This document shows positions 22,331 to 33,009 of a stretch of 64,000 bases of DNA, piece after piece (positions within the stretch are counted from its first letter, which is position 1; every line of letters starts with the position of its first letter). Position numbers and translations under genes: made by a program. The notes beneath the pieces are model-generated. The model had not been told where the DNA came from. It searched no databases and was given only the letters and a program-made list of their open reading frames with translations. This stretch comes from Tamarix chinensis (taxonomy: Eukaryota > Streptophyta > Magnoliopsida > Caryophyllales > Tamaricaceae): positions 59,392,360 to 59,456,359 of the forward strand of contig CM060171.1 of assembly GCA_030549775.1 (NCBI GenBank), written 5' to 3'.

Positions 22331-23500
22331 TATAAGTGGTCGTCAACACATCTCCATCACTATCATCATGGGAAACTACAACATAATCCTTTATACCAAA
22401 CGACTCACTAGACATAGCACTGGGTGTCTTATTAGGATAAAACTTTTGAGCATGTCCCTTGTTGTGACACCCACAGAATGTCAGTGAACTGTAAACGAGT
22501 CTATCCAATTCGAATACTCTTGGGATCGGGCTTGACTCGTTAATTAAATGAGCCTAAAATAAGGTTTGAGCTTAGCTCGTTTAACTAAACGAGTGAGCCG
22601 AGCCAAACTCACAATCTAAAGCCAAAAAATAAACCTAGCCTTACTTTTTTGAGCTCAGTCTCGGCTCGTTTAATAAACAAGCCCAAAAGTGAGGCTCAAG
22701 CTCGACTCATTTAACTAATCGAATGAGCCGAACTGAGCTTTTAAGGATCTAAGTCGAGATGAATACCGAATCGGCTCAGTTCATTTTCAACCCTAAATCT
22801 CACATTCTTTTGATAACTCTTTGACATATATCTGGACTTATTATGGTTACCAAACCTTCACTCCCGTGTCCTCCCCTGTCTACCAATCTCTCAATATGTG
22901 ATTCCTCTAAAGTATCTCTACCAATCAACAAGCTATCAATTAATTCTCGTTGTAGTAGAGCATATTTTACATCCTCAATGACTAACTCATCTTTCGCATA
23001 CAAAAAGTATCACGAAAATGCTTAAAGCTTGTAGGTAAAGAACATAATAATATAATGGCCAAATCTTCATCTTCTAATTTAACATAGATATTATGCAAAT
23101 CTATAACTAGAGAGTTAAATTCATCTACATAACTTTTTTAAAGATAAACACTCACCTAATTTTAGGTCATGTAGCGGAATATTCAAAAGTAGTTGATTTG
23201 CTATTGATTTTGTCATATACAATGTCTCAAGCTTCAACCGCACTACAACCACCGTTGATTCTTTTGCCACTTCCTATAATACTTTTTAGACAAGAACAAT
23301 TATATGGTACAGAGGGCCTTTAGATATACTTCTTCAAATCTCTCATCCGTCATCAATTCTGGCTTGTTTGAACGATCAAAAAATGGTTTCTCCAATTCAT
23401 TTTAAATTAGAATTATGTACATCTTCAAATTTCATAATCCAAACTTGATGGATCGATTAAACTTCTCAATATCAAATCTTTTTACCCATCCTGATTATTA
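22330..23500 (-). pseudogene. Copia gag relic, split by a hAT-like insertion
   Basis: Structural protein of the particle. Start-side pieces RFDIEKFNRS, ELMTDERFEE and YVDEFNSLVIDLHNI, then LCSLPTSFKHFRDT and DELVIEDVKYALL, are the usual copia gag sequence in order. The zinc knuckle follows at about 22440-22480 as CGCHNKGHAQKFYP, with the last Cys replaced by Tyr. Between them 22487-22790 is foreign. Several stops are present. Confidence 0.85.
22487..22790 (-). mobile_element. hAT-like non-autonomous element in copia gag
   Basis: About 300 bp of GAGC/CTCG-rich repeats (GAGCCGAGCC, GCTCGTTTAACTAAACGAG) inserted exactly between gag helix region and zinc knuckle. On - it starts TAGGGTTGAAAATGAACTGA, a common type of plant hAT terminus. 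An 8-bp duplication is not clear (best candidate matches 6 of 8). Confidence 0.55.
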
Positions 23501-23518
23501 GATCTGTTCAATAATGTA

Positions 23519-23530
23519 GCTCTGACACCA
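23519..23530 (-). promoter_or_regulatory. Copia primer-binding site (tRNA-Met type)
   Basis: On - TGGTGTCAGAGC, one base different from TGGTATCAGAGC, the complement of the initiator tRNA-Met 3' end. It abuts the 5' LTR. Confidence 0.88.
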
Positions 23531-24045
23531 AGTTATAGCAGAATAGTGTAGATTGAAAGGATACAAACTGGAATTAACAAGATTATGAACAATTAAGGAT
23601 TTAATCACAAAATAAATAATTGAGGAAAAAGTAGAGATCTTTTTCATGCTCTTGTGTAGTTACAGGATCATTAAACTAATTAGTCAATCTATCAATTATA
23701 CAAATATGAGAAGAAGAAATTGGGCAGCATGACTTAACATCAAGGGTTTCATCATGCCTCCTTTTATAGAAGATAAAACACTACGAGGTAGACCAACATG
23801 TTCCAAAAATAAAGGAAAAACACAGTTCGTGTTTAGGAAACATGAGACCCCCATGTTAATTTCCTTACTCTCAAATTTTGCCCAAAACACATCAAAATAT
23901 TCAATGAGGAAACATGATCCATGTTAACAAACATGGGACCCTCGTTTTTCTCATATATTTCACCATTTTACACTAAAATTCTCCAACACCTGCAAGAACC
24001 AATACAATATTATGGTTTGCTTCAAATACCTAATCAAATTTCACA
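23531..24045 (-). repeat. Copia 5' LTR
   Basis: About 515 bp. Pairs with 8659-9140. The first + base pair has changed from TG to AG. It ends AATTTCACA before the TTCTA duplication. On - TTCTATAAAAGGAGG near 23755-23770 is a likely TATA box. Confidence 0.88.
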
Positions 24046-24050
24046 TTCTA
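24046..24050. repeat. Copia target-site duplication, right (TTCTA)
   Basis: Matches 8654-8658. Confidence 0.9.
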
Positions 24051-24106
24051 GGTGTTCACCCATCCTTAAATTACTTTAAATCAAACAAACTTAACTATGA
24101 AGCTAT
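24051..24106 (-). promoter_or_regulatory. 5S-rRNA-derived promoter region, LTR 3
   Basis: On - CATAGTTAAGTTTGTTTGA then TTTAAGGATGGGTGA aligns with the GCAGTTAAGCGTGCTTGGG then CTAGGATGGGTGACC order of plant 5S rRNA. The copia insertion lies just downstream of this box on -. Confidence 0.85.
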
Positions 24107-24491
24107 TTAATAATAGGTTTCCAAAAAGAAGGTATACATTGTTGATATAAATGGTTTGATGATTTGAACAATCATTTTAAGATTCCATAATCCACCACTA
24201 ATTTTGGGGTATTACATACACCCCCATAAGAATGCAATGTGTTGTCGTGCCTTGACTAGAGGCTGCCTCCTTATAGTTATCCCAAGAACAATCTCGATAA
24301 TCAACTAATTGGCTACTCCAAGTTCATTTTGAGATTGTGGCTTTGCTTAGATATCATTTGTAACACCCCCAATCTCACTAGCATCGTAATTAGTTATTGT
24401 CAAGTGCTTTCATGATCAATGATTAACCTTGTAGATCACCACAAGTCTTTTAAACTTGCTTGTATCAACTCACACATATCCCAAATAATTT

Positions 24492-24556
24492 CCAAAAGGT
24501 CACCCATTCTTAAATTGTTCTAAGTTAAACACACTTAAATGTGTAGTTCTTTAATG
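24492..24556 (-). promoter_or_regulatory. 5S-rRNA-derived promoter region, LTR 4
   Basis: On - TTAAGTGTGTTTAACTTAG then AAGAATGGGTGACCTTTTGG, a decayed 5S box C. Confidence 0.8.
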
Positions 24557-24786
24557 ATAGGTTTTCCAAAAAGAAAGTATACCTTATTGATACAGGCAGT
24601 CTTATTATTCACTTTAAGCCTCTAATATCTACTAGTAATTTGGGAATATTTATATACACACCCCCTCAAGAATGCACCATCATTGTTGTATCTTGACGAC
24701 TAAGTGTCTCATTACAGTCCTTCCAAAGAATTATTCTACTAGATAATTGACTATCTCATCCAATTTTAGCTTGCAGTCACAGGTTC

Positions 24787-24798
24787 GCTCTAATACCA
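24787..24798 (-). promoter_or_regulatory. Cassandra primer-binding site
   Basis: On - TGGTATTAGAGC, 11 of 12 bases matching the tRNA-Met primer site. It is two bases from the end of LTR 5. Less well preserved versions precede the other LTRs. Confidence 0.85.
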
Positions 24799-24929
24799 TT
24801 TGTAACACTCTAGCACACTGGTCGTGGGTAGCTACCAAGAGCACTTTTAGAATTGATAACTAGTCTCTCAAATCAACACGAATATTTTTTAACATCTTTT
24901 TTTTATCAATCCACACACACCTAATAAAA

Positions 24930-24975
24930 CTTCCCAAGAGGTCACCCATACTTCAATTATTTAATTATAGAGTTC
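24930..24975 (-). promoter_or_regulatory. 5S-rRNA-derived promoter region, LTR 5
   Basis: On - GGGTGACCTCTTGGGAAGT differs at one base from the plant 5S rRNA box C region GGGTGACCTCCTGGGAAGT. This is the best preserved of the copies. Confidence 0.92.
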
Positions 24976-25118
24976 GTTGATGTTAGTTTTTCTAAAATGA
25001 AAGTATACCTTATTGATATAGGTATTCTTATTAATTCTTTTATGCTTTCACTATCTACCACTAATTTTGGAGCATTAAAGTTACCTAAATCTAAGGCATG
25101 TTATCGTGTCTTTAATAT

Positions 25119-25600
25119 TTCTTCTATATAGAAAAGGAAGAAGTCATTATATCACTAAATTTTTGTATAAAACTCACTTTAGAAAATTTAAAACCTACTT
25201 TTAATTTTACTCTCACCTATTTTCTTTTATTAACAATACACTTAATGCTTTGTTGTTTTTCTATAAATGGTGTAAGTGAAATTTTAATAATACTTTTATT
25301 AATTCTTAAAAAAGTGCTCTAATTGTTGCAATAACTTCCTTTTTTGATAAGGAAAGAATGATTTATTATTCCCCCTTATTTGTAATTTTTCCTCTTCTCT
25401 TTCCTCTCTCTGTTGTATGATTCACCAGCATGATTTTCCTACTTTCCACTTCTGATACTTACTACTCTCTATGTTCATATAATACCAGTCCGTCACAATT
25501 TTCTCATGCAAATTTTCACCCAATTTGATCATTCCCCATCTCATTTTCCTTGTGCATATTCCATCAATTGCAACATAATTTGTGACAATTAGAGTTATTA
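25119..25600. other. Unassigned intergenic sequence
   Basis: No ORF, repeat or terminus recognised. Confidence 0.4.
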
Positions 25601-25604
25601 GTTT

Positions 25605-25950
25605 TCACTAAAGGTGGTTAATAGTTGATATGGATTGGTTTTGGTTCAGATGGTTTTAGTCTAGATTATAATTGGGTTTGCTATTCAATGGGTAAGGTTA
25701 GGGCTGGGTGGGGTTTATTTTTGTTTATGCTTACTTTAGAAAGTGTTAGTTCAGTTCAATTTTGGTTTTTCTTTTGATCAAATGTCAATTCCAATGGATA
25801 TCAATCCTGATCAAAATTAACTCCATTTTTTTTGGTTCATGTACAATTTGATCTACAAAATTTGGGTTGGATAGATTATATAGTGGGTTAAATCGGTTTA
25901 GAATTTATATTAACATTTCTTGTCGATTTGTTATTACAAATAAAATAAGT
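25605..25950 (+). repeat. GGTTTGGTT-type low-complexity, hAT-like fragment
   Basis: Starts TAAAGGTGGTTAATAG and is made of GGTTTTGGTTCAG and GGGTTTGCT variants. This resembles plant hAT fragments with a T-A-(G)-A-GGTG start. No second terminus found. Confidence 0.4.
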
Positions 25951-26156
25951 TTTATAATTTTCTCACTCTTTTTGAAGCTATATTTTTGTTTAATATAGGC
26001 TAAACTATACCATTGCATCAAATCTTTTATTACAAGAAATGTATTTATTATCCATTTGCAAGATCATGCAGAAACTTATATATATTTAATAAAGTTTTTA
26101 ATCAAATTTATAAGATTTTAATTTACTAGTATAGTAATATGTATATAAGACTATAA

Positions 26157-26222
26157 TTAGAGGTGGCAATCGGGTCGAGTGGGTCGGATTCAGGTCGGGT
26201 CATTCTCGGGTCGGGTCATTAT
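26157..26222 (+). repeat. CGGGTCGGGTC hAT-like terminus, short
   Basis: TAGAGGTGGCAATCGGGTCG followed by GGGTCGGATTCAGGTCGGGT, then abruptly AT-rich sequence. The start is the same as the end at 1972, in the opposite orientation. Only about 65 bp remain. Confidence 0.6.
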
Positions 26223-29200
26223 ATCACCTTGAAAGTTTTTCTTTGTTTATGAATTATGTATGTCATAATCAAAATAATATCCACTTAATTTATATTCTAT
26301 TTAATTATCGAGAGTTTGTGTTATCATCAACACAAACATATCCCACAAACCCGATCAAAGCCATTCCATTCATTCACATAAAATCATAACAGTCATCCTC
26401 ATTCTCAATCACAAAAACCCTAATACTAATCAATTTTAACTTCATTAATGACACTATTAATTTTGATCTTCCCCAATACATCATACCATAATCTCATCAT
26501 AAATTCATATTAAAAACTTAACCACACACCATACATTATTCATCCATCAAATGAAACCAAAACCCCTACCAAGATTAATCCCAAGTTATGATTTTACCAA
26601 CAATTCTTGCCATAGTTTGGTTAAATTTCCTTTTGTTGATCCTCAAATCATCTAATTTGGTGTATTTTGCTTTCAAAATGTGTCAAAAGTGATATCAAAT
26701 CCTTGTTTATTATAGCCGTTTCACATTGAAAAGAGGGAGTAGTCAAAGGTTCAAGTTTTTGTTCAAGATTTAACAAGTTTTATTAAGAAATCATGAAGAC
26801 TTTACGGTTAAGATTCACAAGTGTACATTTTTGTTGTAGTTTATCAAAAACATTCCCACATAGATGTTAAGTTAATTACTATTATTTCATCATTATAACT
26901 ATCTAAACTAAAATAATAGATATTAGGAGAAATGGTATTCATGTTAAAATAAAATAAAGAATTAATAAAAAATTATACATGTTAAGGATCTAATCAAATG
27001 TAAGAAAGCCTAGTATCAAATTATCACCATAATTTAAGTGTTAAAGTATGAATAATTTAAGCTTAATCTTAATACCCAAATAGGAGAGGATAGATTGCCT
27101 ATATTATTCAAAAGTCACTTTTGTGGTTAAATGATCAAGTCTAATCAAATTTAATATTCATGTGATAAAACCTAATTAAATCTATCACATTCTTGTGTAA
27201 TTTTGAGTTATACCCAAGGGACTCAAAACTACTTTCATGATTTGGTTCCCTTATCCAATTGATATATGCCCGATAATAATTTTTACCTTTCATTTCATCA
27301 ATTGATTATCTAGATTAAGTTAAAATGGCGATCAACAAATTATCAACCATATTTAGTTAATTAATTAGTAAAAGTATATAATGGATCAATCTATTCTCCA
27401 AACAACCAAAGTTGGACTAAGAGAATATCCTATAACAAGATATCTACTCACACATAGTAAAAAAAAAGTGCATAATTGAGTAGAAAATGATCATATAAAT
27501 AGTTCCATTGAAGGGAGATTGGGGAGAATACAACGATGATGGCATAATTAAAATATGTGAATTGAAATCCGTCCATTGAGTTCATAACTAATTGAAATTG
27601 GACTAAACTACTTCTATGTATGAATATCAATTAGGAATAGTATGTAATGTAAAGCATAAAATAATATTTGTGAGGAATTTAGAATACAAATAAAGTGAAA
27701 AATATGATTTAATTTATAAAATTATAAAGTATTTTTAAAGTTAAAAAGGCAGCTCCTTTTTTCTAATATGTCTCCCACCCATATATAAGTTTGAGACACA
27801 AAATAAAATGACCCATGTGACTCTTGGATAACTCAATTAAGTGTATAGACACTCTTGTTTATATTCAAAGTATTAACCATATAACATGAGCATTAGGCAC
27901 ACCCATGCTCCCTGAAAGTGCTAGAATCTAGTACTAGATGGCTTATGGTAAATTAGTTATAGTTTCTTCATGTGGAGTCAGAATGAGGTGATTTTAAATA
28001 AGTTGGAAATGTTATAAAATTGCCTCTAGCTCTCATGTTTTGCATATTCATATTTCATCTTGGTCAACGTCTTTCACTTTCAAGTCATCCACTTATGTCC
28101 ATAAGAATTAACCATGCTAAGTCATCATAATTCGTTAACAAAATCCTTCATTTTGCATACAAAGAATCACCTACGAAGTACTATAACAAAGCATGTAATA
28201 TCCATCAATGTAAAATAAAATCTACTTATATGTAGATAATCAATGGAAACATGCTCATATCAATAGTGGAAATCGACCAAATATGACATATTTTATCTAT
28301 TTATCAACTCCCTGCCCTATGCTTAAACATTTTCTTATCCCCAAGCTAATGAAATCTATAAGTAAAAAAAGAAAAGAAAAATAAAAGCGAAGTGAACACA
28401 CTTGAAAAATGAGAGAATATGAAGATATTCACATGAAAGCACAGGAGAATGTTAAGGATATCAAATAGAAAATTTCTCAAAGTCTACACAAATACTAAGA
28501 AGTTAGAACAAGCAATAACATCAGTCTATTTATAAATTTAGATCATAAATCTCATTTTCTTACCTTATTTTGTCATAAATCATCTATAAGTGCTCTTGTG
28601 CATGATACATGTGTATCGAATTACAAGCATTCGGTGCTAATTCTAACAAAATTTTCTTCTAGTTCAATCCTTAGAACTTCCCATAAAACAAGCACATATC
28701 AAGTCACACATATGCCATACTCTTCCAACTAAATATTTCAATGGAGTACTTGGTTTCCTTATAGTTTTCTTTTTCTCTTTCTTTTTTCAGGTTCCTATCA
28801 TGTGTAACACCTACCAACATGATGATCATACTTCTTAGAGTGCAACTTTGGATACTTGTGCCACACATTTCAGGCAATCTTTTTTTGTTGCAGAAAAAAT
28901 ATGAATGACTACCATTTTTTTCACAATATCAAGTAATTCTCTAATAACTAGAGAGTGTTAGATTTGTCATGGGAGTCTAGGTACTAAATAAATAAATTAA
29001 TTAAATAATATAGTCTTCTCCAAATACCATAATTTATAAAGCCAATTTTTAAGTGAATATAACTCCTTATAGAAGATACTATAACATAGCAGGGACTATT
29101 ATAAGATTTTATAGCTAACTAAATATACTAGATTCATGACATATGCACTGATAACAGAGCATGATGCATAATCTATCAGAGATTATGGATAACATATCAA

Positions 29201-29630
29201 AGGGCACACACATCTCATCATTACATATAATCATGGAAGTATAAGGACACCTACAATAGTAGAAAAAGATAACAAAACAAAAAGGAAAAGAAAACATAAA
29301 AACCAATATTGACAAATTATAACACCAATTGAACGTGCCTATACTCATGTCCATGTCAAAGAAAAAGAGAACCCATAATCGTAAACCAACACCTACCTCT
29401 CTAGCATCCGCTTCACTGGTGGTGACCCCCAAGACCCCTAATAGTATTAATATTTAGGAATTTGTTAAAGAAGATCAACCTGATCCCTCATCTATATCAC
29501 TATCTTTTCCAAAACACTCTAATGTTTCCCTAATAAATTTGAGGTTTAAAATGGTAATGAACAATAAGATTAAAACCCAAAAACAAATGTTAATGATGTT
29601 GCTACTTATAACACATAAGAACTTAATCAC
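26223..29630. other. AT-rich intergenic sequence, nothing recognised
   Basis: Stops in all frames. The longest open frame (29115-29432, -) has no recognisable family and no supporting context. A phrase near 28310 resembles retrotransposon spacer sequence, but no ends could be found. Confidence 0.4.
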
Positions 29631-29633
29631 TCC

Positions 29634-30330
29634 GTGCATCCAATAACTGACATTTCTTGGAGTGAAATAGTTTTAACCAATCACAATCTTGATTGGATAC
29701 ATTTCCTAACATATGAACCACATTGTGTGCATGAAGGGATAATCATGGCTTATGTGAGGCAACATGATCTGGATATTGAAACTCTATATTGGAAAAATAC
29801 TCTAGTGGGTATAGTTTATGGCCATATACCTAGTGGGTAGTTGGAACCATGTGAAAATACCTCATGTACATTTTCATGATGAAGGATACATCATATTTTC
29901 TTTTGACATTGAGGATGATTATAATACCATTTATGATTCTTGTAGTTGGACCTATATGAATTAAACCTTGCTTATTAAAAAGTTGGACCCAGATTTTGTA
30001 TTCAATAATTCAATATTTGAATTTCTCCCTCTATAGGTTAAGCTACCTAGAATGCCTTAAAACCTTCTTTATGCCATGAACTTCCCACTTCATTTTGTTA
30101 AGATCTTCATGAATTGTGTATTCATAGGAAGCTACTATATTAAGTTTAATGGTGTATTATATCATCCATTTCAAGCAAAGAGAAGGTTGAGGGAAAGTTA
30201 CCCCCCTCATCCTACCTCTTTCTCTTTACCATGGAATATCTTAACCATTCCTTGTAGAATTGGTGGTCGAATCCTCTCTTCACTTACCATTCCAAATGCA
30301 GGAAGTTAAAGATAGTAAACCTAATGTTTG
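29634..30330 (+). pseudogene. DUF4283-domain relic (LINE or retroelement ORF)
   Basis: DUF4283 is the N-terminal domain found in many plant LINE-encoded proteins, often before a zinc knuckle. Seen in order over three frames: LYWKNTLVGIVYGHIPSG, HDEGYIIFSFDIEDDYNTIY then CSWTYMN, LIKKLDPDFVFNN, VKLPRMP, and LHFVKIFMNCVFIG. The HDEGY...F and LDPDF...LP landmarks fit the family. At least four stops and two frame changes make it non-functional. It ends next to the LTR starting at 30379. Confidence 0.65.
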
Positions 30331-30989
30331 GAGATGGACTCATATTTTCTATAGTCGCAAGAAAGATTTAATAACAATAGTTCTAACACCCCAAATTTCA
30401 CTACTAAAAACTTTCATTTTACAATAGAATCTTATAACCAAGGTATCAGGTGTTACCGCCCTAATTTTTGTAAGTTTCACTTATCATACCATTCTCACAT
30501 CAATCACAAGTATAAAACCATTAAAAGTAAAATATATTAAATAGAAATGAGAGTAGATTTATAAAATTAGATATGAGTTTGGAGTTTACCTCAGAGTACA
30601 ATAAAATACAAACAAAAGAGACACTTCACTACTGCATAAAACTATTCCTTGGATAACATGACACTTCACCCAAACCTCTAGTACAGAATAATCAACCCAC
30701 CCCATTTAACAAATCAAAGGAAGCAAAATCATCCAATTACTCCTCAATGACTTGTACAAAATCATCAGGGTCATCTACTCGTGGGAATGAGCAACACCGA
30801 TAGAAAGGAAGGTTAATATGGTACATACTGAGTAAGGTGACAATACTATCGAGTTTGGATACAATTAAATACAATAATTCACAATAAAGAATAAGTACAT
30901 GAGTACAACATACAAAACATCACAAATTAGATACAGATCTAGGTCTCTTTATTAGATATAACCAATTTTATTTTTATTATTTATGTTAA

Positions 30990-31400
30990 GTTCAATGACC
31001 CCACTATTTTTAAATTGATGAAATGGTCTAAATCACCTCTCAAGGATGAATGACCCAAGCCCCAATTATTTTCAAGTAAAACAAACCCAACATGTATTAA
31101 GGAAAAATACTCTCGAGCCACTATTTTTAAAATAGTAGAATGGTCTAAAGCATTTCTTAGGAAGAGCACACTTGAGCCACTATCATCGTTCGAAGGAACA
31201 TACCTAAAACCTTAGTCCTAACTCATGTACTTTTCTACTTTAAATCATTAATATCTTATCCATTAGGTTACTTATATCAAATAATATTATCTTTTATGTT
31301 GAGTTTATGGCCCCACTATTCTTAATCTGGTAAAATGGACTAATGCACCTCTCAGAAAAAAATGCTCTTGAGCCACTATTATTTTTCGATGGAATGGACC
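30990..31400 (-). repeat. CCACTATT repeat block in LTR
   Basis: Repeats of GCCACTATTNTTNNN then ATGGAATGGACCTA-like words, separated by sequences such as CACCTCTCAGAAAAAAATGC. A diverged form of the stem-loop block at 38475-38815. Confidence 0.55.
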
Positions 31401-32366
31401 TATAAACACCTTCACCTAACTCAAGTGATCTTTGAAAATTAAAGAACACATTTAATGTAAGTAAGCACATCACAAAGGTCCTAAGGTCGTTCTCTAGGGT
31501 TAATACCCATTTATTCCTTAAAATTTCACCTTTTATTCATAAATCTTCTTTTATTACTCTTTTATCATCCAAATAAAGTATGTTTTCCCCAAATATCATT
31601 ATTATTATTATAGTCAAATTTTAAGGCCTAAATCTAAGGACTTTCACATGCGATAATAACCCTATCTCAAAAGTTACTATTCCTAGGACATATAAATCCT
31701 AATTTCACAAATATGTCATAAATTTTCCTATAGGGCTCAAACAAATACCATATTAAGTATACATTCCCAAAACAATAGTTTTAACAACATATTCAAATTT
31801 AGTGGTTTAATTCTGCTATTTCAAACATACTTTAATAACCTTAGGTCATTCGTGACTACTCTAATCACTTCTTATAAAATATTTCGCATATTTTAAATTA
31901 TATAACACCATGATTCCCATATTAAACCCATATTAACTAAAATGCCCTTACCGGTAACATAAGCCTTTATTTTATGCAAATCTTACATATATTGGTAAAG
32001 TTATTTACAAGTCTCCCATTTATCTCTATATGCCTTATTATACTCATTTCACACTAATCATGCCTTTATAAACTCATTTTAGAACCATATATCACACCGA
32101 GGGTTTTTTATGTGGAATAATGATATCGCATAATCTCTACTTATTTTTTATCATATAATAGCAACCTCATATCAGAGCATAAAAAATAATCAATTTAATC
32201 ACATGATAAAAATAATATGGTATAGCACAAAAACATGCATAACACTTAGCAACCACAAAACCTAGACTACGATAAGTGTCCTTAAGGAAATAATTTCAGT
32301 CTCTAAGCACATTTATCCTATCTTGCCTCTTTCACAACTTCAAGAATGACACCTAATAAAACATAC

Positions 32367-32369
32367 TAA
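32367..32369. repeat. CACTA copy 2 target duplication, left (TAA)
   Basis: TAA precedes CACTACAAAA and follows the other end at 36905-36907. Confidence 0.8.
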
Positions 32370-32394
32370 CACTACAAAATAATTCACTTATACC

Positions 32395-32700
32395 AACAGG
32401 GCATTATCTGTTGGCAAAAGCCATTTTTCTGTTGGCAAAAGTTTTACCAACAGATATTTGTCTATGACAAAACTGTGGGTAAAAACTTTGTGCTTAAAAG
32501 TTTTACCCACAGATAAATATGATATGTTAGGAATAATTAATAATTCCCACATATATTTATCTGTTGGTAAAACTTATACCCACAATTATATCTGTAGGTA
32601 AAAGTATTAACAACAAAACGATATCCGTGACTAAAATTATTACCCACAAAACAATATATAGTACTAAAACTATTACCAACAAATATATATATATATATAA
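32395..32700. repeat. CACTA copy 2 left subterminal repeats
   Basis: Alternating ACCAACAGATA, TACCCACAGATAAAT and inverted TCTGTTGGTAAAA words. Confidence 0.75.
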
Positions 32701-32918
32701 CGATAATGATGTCCATAATACCTATTATTGTAATATTTACCTGTAATAATAACTTATCCTTATATACAATTAAGTACACCATACATAATCATCAGTGTTT
32801 AGTTTATTTATTAAAGTGATAATATAGTCTTATAGGTACAATACTATAAATACAACTTGTAACATACGCTGACATACAAGACATCTTTATTAACACATCA
32901 AATACCATCATCTTCATT

Positions 32919-33000
32919 CTAATCTTGTTCAGCATCTCCAACGACTTCAACAACTTCAACGCCTTCAACATTCTCTTTAATAATCATCAAGATGTATTCC
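32919..33000 (-). CDS. Possible final coding exon of a CACTA gene (copy 2)
   Basis: On -, TTTTCTTAG at the splice point then EYILMIIKENVEGVEVVEVV continuing a few residues (GDAEQD) to a TAG stop. Homologous to 15282-15348 in copy 1. The acidic end and stop are kept. Protein not recognised. Confidence 0.4.
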
Positions 33001-33009
33001 CTAAGAAAA

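Larger units (their letters stand above)
8659..24045 (-). mobile_element. Ty1/copia retrotransposon, decayed, with nested insertions
   Basis: Complete element from LTR to LTR, inserted into the third Cassandra LTR. On - the order is 5' LTR (23531-24045), tRNA-Met-type primer site, gag, protease, integrase, reverse transcriptase, RNase H, purine tract and 3' LTR (8659-9140). That gag-protease-integrase-RT order defines copia. The solo LTR at 9816-19845 splits the coding region at the RT/RNase H join, and a hAT-like piece lies in gag. Without these the element would be about 5.1 kb, a normal copia length. All domains contain stops. Confidence 0.92.
24051..25118 (-). mobile_element. Cassandra-type TRIM array, right block (rest of LTR 3, LTR 4, LTR 5)
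   Basis: Resumes the LTR cut at 8658. Pieces: LTR 3 remainder 24051-24220, internal 24221-24358, LTR 4 24359-24658, internal 24659-24800, LTR 5 24801-25084, then a broken internal piece to about 25118. On + each LTR ends ACATACA or TATACACA followed by CCCCC, which is on - a purine tract before the LTR start. With the copia removed, LTR 3 is about 303 bp, the same as its neighbours. Confidence 0.85.
30379..32369 (-). mobile_element. Long-LTR family member, first part (before CACTA copy 2)
   Basis: Begins TCTAACACCCCAAATTTCAC, equivalent to TGTAACACCCCAAAATT of the related LTRs with the terminal TG altered. Then GGGAATGAGCAACACC (30782) and CCACTATT blocks (30990-31400) appear in the order seen in the other family members. 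The sequence continues after the CACTA insertion at 36905. Confidence 0.65.

Noticed and set aside
24930..24975. True 5S rRNA gene
   Set aside because: Only the 3' half with box C is recognisable; the 5' half is absent and the segment lies in LTRs with primer sites.
29115..29432. 105-residue ORF on -
   Set aside because: No domain, no promoter context, AT-rich composition; likely chance.
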